Of a DNA stretch of 64,000 bases, positions 54,961 through 64,000 are shown one piece after another (position 1 is the first letter of the stretch; every line of letters begins with the position of its first letter). The stretch spans positions 227,501 through 291,500 of the forward strand of contig CAJHZI010000566.1 in assembly GCA_905160935.1 (NCBI GenBank), given 5' to 3'. A model generated the notes under the pieces. It was not told the origin of the DNA. It searched no databases and saw only the letters and a list, made by a program, of their open reading frames with translations. The translations under genes and the position numbers were made by a program. Origin of the DNA: Enchytraeus crypticus. Its lineage: Eukaryota > Annelida > Clitellata > Enchytraeida > Enchytraeidae.

Positions 54961-57900
54961 TTATTCGATAATACAGTTATCAATGTGTTTGTTTACGTCG
55001 AGATTATTGGATGTTGCTGGAAATACGTAAGAACAAATAGGACATGTTGTAGTAGATCTACAGCTAGCAGTTGATGACGACTTAGTAAAAAATGAACTAG
55101 GCGTAGTTTTTTCTTTCTTTGTCGCTTTATTTGATAAAAAAGCAGTACTAGATTTTCTCTTTAAGGTCCTCGCTTCTGAGACGGTAGTTTTAACGTCTGA
55201 TTTTCCATCTACACTAATCCTTGTTTCTAGTTTTTCATTATTCACAAAGTCAGAATTTTCCTCTGAATCACTAATCTGGCCACAGTTCAGTTCCCTATCC
55301 GTTGCAATTGTTTGCTTATCAACCTTGACAATATTTCCTAAAATCTTAGAATTAACTATCGCCAAACTATCATTCAAATGCCTTTTCATATTCGCCTCAC
55401 TGAAAGCATCCTTCGACGAAGAAACTGTCGTTAAATCGCTACACTTCTCCTTATTCTCTTTACTACAGATATCATCTCTATTACTGACTACTTGAGAGTT
55501 GGCATCTACTGTCTCAGAACTCTCATTCTTCTTGACTGCAGCAGAATTATCACAGCGAGGTTTGAAGAAGTTTCTAATTGTCGGTGGAGCAGTCGTTGCA
55601 CGCTGTAGTAACTTTGCTACGACTGAAGTGACCGGTTCAACCACTGCTGACACTGATTGAGAAGTTCTGTCCTTAGCAGCGAGAGCCTCAAGGTCAGGGT
55701 CAAGAGTCCATATAGAAGAGCCGCTCTTATCACGTGATGATAGGGGCTTATCAACTGACGATGAGTGCTTATCACCTGACGATGAGGGCTTATCACCTGA
55801 CGATGAGTGTTTATCAGCTAATGATGAGTGCTTATCACCTGACGATGAGAGTTTATCACTTGACGATGAGAGCTTATCACCTGACGATGAGTGCTTATCA
55901 CCTGACGATGAGAGCTTATCACCTGACGATATAAACGTATCACCTGACGATGAGTGGTTATCACTTGACGATATAAACTTATCACTTGACGCTGAGGACT
56001 GAATAGAATTCTTGTTCTCGTTCTTCACACCGGCGGAATTCACATCATTAGCGATATTATTAGTCGCAGGATTGATGTGAGATGACGACGTCGTTGTTGT
56101 TGTCACACTGGCTGGCAACCCAGAGGGCACGTTCTGTATCACAATATATATCTTATTTAAATGAATTAAGTTTAATTAATTAATCTGCAACTGAACTATA
56201 TAATGCTTTCTTTGTCATTGGTTGGCTCAATTCCATTTGTCTAAAAAAATAAGGTGGATATATCAGTTATAGCTTTCTATAGGCCTTCATTAACAACTGA
56301 AGAAATTCACACATTGAATATCAAAACAATTGTTACATTGTTGTAGGATTTTAGACGTCCAAGGCCATCCAGATCGGGATGTACTCATTATCATCATGAT
56401 CATGATCATCATAATCATGATCATCATCATCATCATCAATATAATCTAATAATAATAATATATATATTTATATAATAATATATAATATAATATATATAAT
56501 ACATATATAAATATATAATATATCATAATATATAATAATAATAATATATAATATATATAATAATAATAATAAACAATAATCTTCCCTAAAATCCTCATTA
56601 ACTAAAACAAATAATAGTTATTACAAAATGATCAACCATGTTGATATCTATCACTTTTAATACCATGTTTAAACCGTCAGGCAACTTAGACCATTTTCCG
56701 TATAACCAGTCCAGTGAATGTCCAAGATTTTACTCTCAGATCAGAGAAGTTGGGAATGATCACACAAGAGTTCATTTCATCTCAGGATATGTTCATTAAA
56801 ATTTCACTACGTTACCAGACGCCTCTAAACACCGCGCTATTGAGATATTCAGAAAATACTGAGAAATGGAAATACAAAAATAAAAAAAATTAAATTTCCA
56901 TTTTAATTATATTTTCCATGCACAAAGCACGAGTTTACAGAATTTATACTTGAGGAAATACAGTTGGAGAGGAATCTACAACTGAATAATAATAATGATG
57001 GCTTTCATCTTCACTTAGACATTGAGGTAACCAAATGGATGGCGCTAGTTGCTGAGTTGGTATTTCAGATCAAATAAATGGAACTGCTAGTAGGCCCGTT
57101 GATAGAATAGACTTCTTATTAACTATGTGCTTTTTGTGATTGTAACTGAAATGTTTAAATATTCTAATATGGATATATATGTAATTTTGGACTACAATTA
57201 ACGTACATGTAATAATATTATGACGTGTGATTTTGAAAAAAACTCTCTTTCTCTCTCTCTCTCGTATCACTATAAACTGAAGATCAATGCTATTTTTAAT
57301 TATTTTGTCGTAACACATTTTCTTACATTGCTAGATGGCTGGAGAAAGTTGAGCACGGACACTTCCTGCATAGCTGCAGAAGCCTCAGCAGCCGGCACTA
57401 GTATCAGTGGATAGCGCACACCTATGACCCTTGACCCGTTGTCTAGCTGAACCCGCACCACCCGAAGAGATGACTCTGCCTTCCTATAGCGCATCAGAGT
57501 AAAAAAAAAAGTAAACAAGCATTATAGTGAAATGATCAACTATGTTGATATCTATCACTTTTAATACTACATGTTTAAACCGTTAGACAATTTAGTCCCT
57601 TTTCTGTTTAACCAGTCCAGTGAATGTCCGAGATTTTACTTTCAGATCAGCGCGGCTGGGATTCGAATCCGCTAGAGTTCACTTCACCTCAGGATCTGTC
57701 ATTTAAAACTTCATGACGTTATCCCTACACTACTGAGACATTCACATCACTGTAAATCCATTAATGAGTGAATCAATCAATCAAATTCTAGGTTTACATA
57801 AGCACTGAGTTACATAATGGACATTAATGCAAATATTATCCAAAACCACATCATTCTTTCTCAGTGCACTGCCTACTGGCAGGTCCATGGTATTTTATTA

Positions 57901-60900
57901 GTATTATTACTTTATTTGATAAATGGCATTTCATAGGCCGCAATACGGTTATGAAAGCTCATAATTATCTTTATATTACGAGCTATTGACATGAGACTAA
58001 CATTTGATCTGCCATTGGCTGATGATCTTAATGCTTTCTGCTCCAAACATTATGAAATTCTCAACCATCTTTAAAGTTGTAATTGTATTTGTACTATCCT
58101 GGGCAAGCCAAAAACACTTCTCATACTGCCATAATTCAATATTCTGATCCTCTAGCCTAGGATCTTGGACTTACACTGGTTTGATCTCGCTTTCTCTACA
58201 GTCATCATATCCTCAGACGTCATCATGTATTTCTTTGGCATCAGTTGGCGCAGAGTCAGCCTAAGACGTCCCTGACATTGCATATAGCGAGGAACCAGAC
58301 GTTCAATTCTTATTGATTGATTGATTAACAACAAAGATGGTAGATTACTGTACGCATCACTAAAGCTAACGATAGTATTTTTATAATCAGACAGTGTTAT
58401 AACGTATTTCCCGTATTGTGTCTGGGTTGTTTGAAGAAGAAACCAAACGGTGACTGCACGTGACACAGAAGGCGACTAAAGCACTAAGAACCAAACCAAC
58501 GTCAGAAAGGGCATTTGGTTGGTGAGCGCCTAGGCTCCAGAAACTGCTACATACTTTTCCAAAACGAATGAAAAATAGGGGATTGACTAGTCAAATGATA
58601 TGATATGGGACAGAGAGGGGTGGAGAATTTCTATTTGTATCCCATCCACAGCTGCTAAACTATTAAAGGGAAGTTGAAGCCAATGATGATTATGACAGTG
58701 TAGTAACGTACGTTAGTTTGAGTTTAGCGGCATTTCTCATGAGAGTAAGCTCCAGAGCAGACATGAGGTTCATTGTTCCACCACACAGTAGATGTATTCT
58801 ATAGCACCGTACTCCAACTGTATCAACAATAAACACTAGCCTCATTAACCAACAGTTCAAGTACCATGAGTACCTACACAGGAGATGTATTCTATAGCAC
58901 CGTACTCCAACTGTATCAACAATAAACACTAACATCATTAACTAACAGTTCAAGTACCATGAGTACCTACACAAGAGATGTATTCTATAGCATCGCACTC
59001 CAACTGTATCAGCAATAGACACATGTATTAACTAATAACAGTCCAGGTACCGTAAGTACCAGTAGAATGTCTCAATAGAGCAGTGGATAGAGCAGTCAGG
59101 CAACAATAATCAGAAACAGTAAAAAGATATAAAAGAAGTTTTAACAAGATCCAGAAAACTTACCTGTACACTCGGCACTCATACGACAACGTGGCCCATG
59201 AATACACGTCTTGGAACTGCTTTCATATTGCTCCTTCCACCCTGCCTCTACAAAAAAAAAAAAACAATACGACATCATCATCATTTTTTCATTCACTTGG
59301 AATCATAGTTCCGGAATAGTTGAACTAAATTGTTAGCTTAACTAGTTCCGAGTTAGTTTAACTAGGGTCGGGAATAAAAAAAATAAATAAAAACCACTAC
59401 AACAGCAGTACAGAAATTTAAACTCTCATATTGCTCATGGGATCCTATCTTTATCAATACAATACAAGTTACTGCAGTTGTATGGCTGTTTTTATTTCCT
59501 CTGAATGCAATGTTGGTATCAGTGTTACCAACTCAGAATTAGGAAAAATAAGATAAGAATAAAAATTAAGAAAGATATGAATTTAGATTTTCTGAATCAA
59601 AACAATATGAATTTACACAGTACATTAGTTTGATATCAGTTTAGACAGTACATTGGTATAGACAGCACATAAGTTTGAGACAGTTGCCGCCTTCGAAATG
59701 GATTAAAGTATTGACTGAAGGAGTGATAAAGACAGTCAGAGGCAGAAAAATTGTGGGAGAGCGAATAATTCTTTCCACCTATGATAACCGACAAGCTGTA
59801 TAACTTTTTAAGATTAATTTTCTGAAGAACTATTCACTACCACAACAGAGCATACCTGCATCACTGGCGGTGACTCTTCTGTATTTATGAATTAGATCTG
59901 ATCTTTCCTCGTCAAAGTTTGATACACCAGTGTTAGGTCTAAATGCAATAAAAGATTACTAACTAAATCCTATAACAGTTTAGTAATTATAATTATTCTA
60001 AACAATATATTATTATTTAAATGCTCGTTGAATTACAGGAAATACTATAAACTGTAAAACTCATCATCATCACTCTTCCTTGAATACCACTTTAAAAAGG
60101 GTCAGGTTATGAATAGACCTTCTCTGTCATTCAGTTAATCCCCTATTTTTCAGATCTCCTTTAACCACCGCATCTCATATCACTTACTGCCTACCTCTCT
60201 CTAACTTAACATCTAGCTCTTCCTTCTAAACACTCTCACTACATCCTCTTCAGCTTTTCTCACTATATGACCATACCAAACAATGAAAGTGAAAGCTCCT
60301 GCAATTAGTTTTGCACACCAGAAATGACAAGAAGTAGTTTATAATTCAGTATTTTAAACTACATTTTCAAGATAACCTCACAATGTAAGGAGTTATTTAT
60401 CTTTAATCTGATTTATCTTATGACATACTTTTGATAGTAGTAAATCAAGAGTATTTGGCACAAATATTTAAAATATATACGATTTTTATTACAAAACTCA
60501 ACTAGAAGGAGTAGAGGATTAATCAGAGCATAACCTGACCTATTTTATCAGAGCATAACCTAACCTATTTTCTATCACTTAAGTCCACTGCAAGTGGCAG
60601 GTTCAATGTACATATTCATACTCAAAGTCTGTTTTCTCGCTGCATAAGAGCACTCCTTAGATCAACAAGTTAATCCCTTCACAAAGTCTATGCCTTATCC
60701 ATACCTTTGGTACTATGTAGCCTATATCTTGGGAAAAGTATGGCTTCTAAGGTGGTTTCCAATTGCCTTCCTCAGTTAGCTGGATTAATTACCATTTAAT
60801 CCTGGGGAAAAATACTTCCCGGTGAGGTTATTTTCTGTAGCTGACTAATTTTTTAATTTAACCAGTTAAAACTATAAGAACAACACAAGGTACAGAGCCA

Positions 60901-63181
60901 TTTTCCTACCGGGCCACTTTGAAAAGATGCCCGGAGCCTTCTTTCAGCGTTGCCAGCACATAGAGATGTTTACCACGCACATCTCTGCGTGTACAGTAGA
61001 AGCCGTTGTCAGGTCCGGGATGAGCTTCCAGTCTAGTTACAGCTCTCTCCCACGTCAAGCCTCGGTCCACCTCCAGTGTTACCAATCTGAGAGAAAAAAA
61101 GAACTGGATCAAACCTCTGTCTACCTATAGTGTTATCAATCTGAGAGAAAAATATGGACCTACTGGGTTTAACCTGTCTACCTCCAGTGTTACCAATCTG
61201 AGAACAAAATAGGAACCTACTGGGTCATACCTGTCTAGCTCCAGAGTTACCAATCTGAGAGAAAAATAGGAACCTACTGGGTCATACCTGTCTAGCTCCA
61301 GAGTTACCAATCTGAGAGAAAAATAGGAACCTACTGGGTCATACCTGTCTAGCTAAAGTGTTACCAATCTGAGAGAAAAATATGGACCTACTGGGTAGTG
61401 CTAAACCAGTCAGCTGGTATAACAGAAAATAAGTAACAGAAGTCGGGTTTAATGGGAGCTTCAAGTTAAAAACATTTGCACTGATTGACAATCCAGAAAT
61501 TTGTAAGACACCCTAGTTAATGAATATTCATTAAAAATCTTTTAATGAATATTCATTAAAAATCTTTTAATGAATATTCTTGCAGATTCATTTCTGTAGA
61601 GCCGTTCACATATCGAACTATAACGGTGCCAAAAAACCCACTAATCTTATTAAATAACAATAAATATTAAAATAAAGGTGTTAATATCCAAAACTGTATT
61701 GACCCGAAGGAAAAAGTAGTGAAACCTGTACAATTTTGGTTTTACTTAATTTATTTCAAATAAAGGAAATAAATGTAGTTTAATTGCAAGTTATAGGTAT
61801 AATGATCTAATAGTTAATAGTTTTAAAACATTGGCTAGATATGAAGACATTATTACGTAATAGAGTAGTGAAAAGAAACTATAAAACAAACACAGTACTT
61901 GGTAGGATTGAGTTTATTGGTTTTACTCTTGAAAACGTGTCGAGGTTCTCCCACCATTGTCACTGATGCCGCCACTATATCTACCAGCCCTTCGTTGTAT
62001 CTGATATATTAACACACACAACAGCTACTATATCTATCAGTCCTTCGTTGTATCTGATATATTAACACACGCAACAGCTAGTACATCTACCAGCCCTTTG
62101 TTGTATCTGATATATTAACACACACAACAGCTACTATACCTGCCAGACCTTCGTTATATCTGATATATTAACACACACAACAGCTACTATACCCGCCAGA
62201 CCTTTGTTATATCTGATATATTAACACACACAACAGTTACTATATCTACTAGTCCTTCGTTATATCTGATATATTGACACACACAACAGTTACTATACCC
62301 GCCAGACCTTCGTTATATCTGAGATATTGACACACACAACAGCTACTATATTCGTCAGACCTTCGTTATATCTGATATATTAACACACACAACAGTTACT
62401 ATATCTACCAGTCCTTCGTTATATCTGATATATTGACACACACAACAGCTACTATATCCGCCAGACCTTCGTTATATCTGATATATTAACACACACAACA
62501 GTTACTATATCTACCAGCTCTCTGTTGTATCTGATATTTTAACATGCAGAAACAAATTAATATTCAGTCCTGCACAATGAAGTTAATTTGGGCTTGATGG
62601 GAATTTTTGACACCAACAGCTATAATGCAACACTGTATTCAATGATAACATTGAGAACCAAAGAAATGAATCTAAACCAACGAGCAAAATACAAGTCTTC
62701 AAAAACACTGCAAAATCAGAAAACCACTCCAAAAAAATGCCTGGCAAAATATAATCAAATTCAAGTTGGCAATTTTATACAGAAAAAAGTCCGCCAATAT
62801 TTTAAAAATATTAATACTCTTTGAACATATTTTTGATCGTTTTCTGCTAAATGTGATAATTACAAAATTAACTGATTGAGTGATTAAGTCAAAGCTTCAT
62901 TATATGCATTCTCACAGAGTCCATATTTATGTTACTTTCACAGCCTAGTATTTACAAATATAACACATTCCAAAACTAAAACCTCTACACTACTAATTCT
63001 ACGCTTATCTGCCTAACCGCATGTACTAGTAGCGCAGTATACTAGTAAATAAGAAATCATAAATTTAGGAATTTTGCTAAATTAAAGATTCTATGCAGAA
63101 TAATTCAAATAATTCACACCTTCCTTCTCGTTTAGCACTGGCGACCTGAGCGTTCAGACATTCCATGAAGAATGAGAATAT
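54961..63181 (-). CDS. SBNO: Strawberry-notch-type helicase, C-terminal part (8 exons) with PIP-like and UBZ-like tail; 5' end outside the recognised region
   Basis: Exons (minus): 63120-63181, 61899-62000, 60910-61086, 59856-59938, 59164-59247, 58712-58817, 57327-57483, 54961-56133; about 647 residues. The first seven match the C-terminal strawberry-notch domain in order: a KREGRY segment, VDRGLTWE, GPDNGFY, HLFKVARPNTG, GWKEQYESSSKTC, CTVGVRC...LLCGG, LDNGSRVIGV. Known SBNO proteins are nuclear co-regulators with an SF2 helicase core, which would lie upstream and is not seen. Phases agree throughout. Two junctions are less sure: the donor at 61899 (AA|GTACTG) and the acceptor at 58817, placed inside a 93-bp repeat. 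The last exon encodes 390 residues: a Ser-rich array of SSGDK repeats (about 55735-55990), TIRNFFKP resembling a PCNA-binding PIP box without its Gln, and a final CPIC...HIDNC UBZ-like finger. This tail is not a feature I know in human SBNO1/2. Confidence 0.88.
55735..55990 (-). repeat. In-frame coding minisatellite, 21-bp unit (SSSGDKH)
   Basis: About 12 units of 21 bp in the last helicase exon, each encoding a seven-residue Ser-Ser-Ser-Gly-Asp-Lys-X unit. The length is a multiple of three, so copy-number change keeps the frame. The plus-strand frame across it (Met/Tyr/His-rich) is a shadow. Confidence 0.9.
56380..56580. repeat. ATC and AT-rich simple sequence in helicase intron 7
   Basis: A (CAT/ATG)n stretch with several ATCATGAT palindromes (56385-56440), then TA/TAA repeats to about 56575. 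Confidence 0.85.
56618..56852 (-). mobile_element. SINE-B copy, diverged
   Basis: Carries ATGATCAACCATGTTGATATC, GTCCAGTGAATGTCC and TTTTACTCTCAGATCAG; its B box is decayed. In helicase intron 7. Confidence 0.82.
57518..57741 (-). mobile_element. SINE-B copy beside an exon acceptor
   Basis: Same-strand insertion in the helicase intron before the exon at 57327-57483. Its 3' end lies about 37 bp from that exon's acceptor, and a run of ten T (minus strand) between them serves as the polypyrimidine tract. Part of the head is missing. Confidence 0.85.
58780..59040. repeat. 93-bp repeat built on a helicase exon acceptor
   Basis: Three copies spaced exactly 93 bp. Each holds, on minus, GATACAG|TTGGAGTACGG, the acceptor chosen for the exon at 58712-58817 and its first 30 or so bases. 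The leftmost copy continues into the exon. Confidence 0.88.
61060..61400. repeat. 57-bp repeat built on a helicase exon acceptor
   Basis: The true exon start (61086) plus five upstream copies of 57 to 59 bp. On minus each copy has a pyrimidine tract, CTCAG|ATTG and the first 24 or so bases of the exon, followed in most copies by GACAG|GT. Confidence 0.92.
61970..62535. repeat. 52-bp repeat built on a helicase exon acceptor
   Basis: About 11 copies of 52 to 54 bp. On minus each has TTAATATATCAG|ATACAACGAAGG, the acceptor of the exon 61899-62000 and about its first 29 bases, separated by a CACACACAACAG(C/T)TACTAT piece. Confidence 0.92.
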
Positions 63182-63204
63182 CTGCAATATACATGGAATA
63201 AATA

Positions 63205-63430
63205 ATCATCATCATCTTCCCTTAAATCCCAGTTTAACCAGGGTCGGGATACAAATAGACATTTTATCCATCATTAAAATTTTTGTAGCAATTTCTGGAG
63301 CCTAGGCGCTCACCAACCGAATGCCCTTTCTGATGTTGGTTTGGATCTAGTTTTTATGTCGCCTTCTACGACACGTGCATAGTTACACGGTTGCTCTATT
63401 CTTCAAACAATCCAGACACAACAGGGGGAA
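63205..63430 (-). repeat. Dispersed repeat family C copy
   Basis: Ends in ATCATCATCTTCCC and carries the complement of GACCCTGGTTAAACTG, the GGAGCCTAGGCGCTCACCAACC block and GTCGCCTTCTACGACACGTGC. In the helicase intron upstream of the exon at 63120. Confidence 0.85.
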
Positions 63431-64000
63431 CTTGGAATAAATAATATTGAATAAATAATATCCATAAAATAAAAGTCAAGTTTAATACTCGTTTCATAAC
63501 ACACAATGAACACCGTTACAGATGAAATTTGTTAAAATTTTATTTGTTTGTAATTTTTATTTTTTGCTTTAGTTGCCTTCTACGACACGTGCAGTCACTG
63601 GTTGGTCTATTCTTCAAACTACCTGGACAGTAGACACAACACAGGGAAAGATGAATAAAATAGTTATTTAATATTATTTAATTTATTTTTAAAAATATAA
63701 AATATAAATTTTTTTATTATTACATATATAATACATGACACCCTAGTTAAATTGAGCTCAAAGGGAAGATGATGGTGATGATAATACAGGACTTAAAAAT
63801 GCAATAAATAATAACCATACCATTAGTAAATCATCACCTTCCCTAAATCCCAGTTTAACTAGGGTTGGAGCCAGTGGCGAAGATACTCGACCACGGATCA
63901 GTATGTGCAGGGTATAAATCCTGGGCTCGCCCGTCACTGACATCGCTTTTGAGTTAGGAAACTGACGTTAACCTTAGCTTTACCAGCTTTAGGGTCAGGA
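63431..64000. other. Window end: intron or upstream of the helicase exons
   Basis: Contains a partial family C/D-like block near 63570-63650, AT-rich DNA, and a SINE-A (63866-63990, plus) reading GGAGCCAGTGGCGAAG through GCTTTACCAGC. No helicase-core exon was found here, so the rest of the gene must lie beyond the window. Confidence 0.6.

Noticed and set aside
54961-56142. Separate gene for a translesion DNA polymerase or SPRTN-like protein, judged from the UBZ and PIP-like motifs
   Set aside because: No polymerase or protease exons are present, and the exon joins in phase to strawberry-notch exons immediately upstream.
58690-58938. 82-aa frame with an internally repeated sequence as its own gene
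   Set aside because: It stays open only because the repeat unit is 93 bp; the real part is the helicase exon 58712-58817.
61970-62535. CRISPR-like regular spacing of 52-bp units
   Set aside because: Units are contiguous without unique spacers, and the DNA is from an animal; this is a minisatellite.

Overview
The window is AT-rich, intron-rich animal DNA. Genes are short exons with GT/AG introns, scattered among tRNA-derived SINEs, dead LINE fragments, microsatellites and minisatellites. The gene set (a Hey-type bHLH-Orange repressor, a strawberry-notch helicase, an SH2D7/HSH2D-like SH2 adaptor, an animal GH31 sulfoquinovosidase) suggests a marine invertebrate, perhaps a lophotrochozoan. That placement is inference. 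No bacterial genes, CRISPR arrays or intact viral genomes were seen.

Layout. 1-4.2 kb: no gene, ending in a 31-bp minisatellite. 4.2-9.8 kb (minus): complete five-exon Hey gene, 345 aa. 9.8-23.5 kb: repeats only. 23.5-23.8 kb (minus): small secreted Gly/Tyr-rich protein gene with a TATA box. 25.2-36.5 kb (minus): complete ten-exon sulfoquinovosidase, 712 aa, with a dead LINE and SINEs in its introns. 36.5-43.8 kb: repeats. 43.9-52.9 kb (plus): six-exon SH2 adaptor, 417 aa, with a second dead LINE in an intron. 55-63.2 kb (minus): last eight visible exons of a strawberry-notch-type helicase. Its C-terminal tail of about 390 residues carries a PCNA-binding-like motif and a UBZ-like zinc finger. 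The SH2 and helicase genes converge tail to tail. Exon joins were worked out by hand; phases are consistent across every junction and the three complete multi-exon models sum to whole codons.

Most unusual: several minisatellites are built on exon-intron junctions. Their repeat unit contains the 3' or 5' splice site plus the first or last bases of the neighbouring exon, copied 3 to about 11 times. This is clear at sulfoquinovosidase exons 9 (donor) and 10 (acceptor) and at three helicase exons (acceptors), and is suggested at an SH2 exon donor. The copies lay out decoy splice sites, and one array contains phase-preserving 24-nt candidate microexons. A second theme is SINEs lying within about 10-40 bp of splice sites.

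The genes do not form an operon or pathway. Hey is a Notch-target transcriptional repressor, the sulfoquinovosidase is a carbohydrate enzyme, the SH2 protein a phosphotyrosine adaptor and the helicase a nuclear protein.
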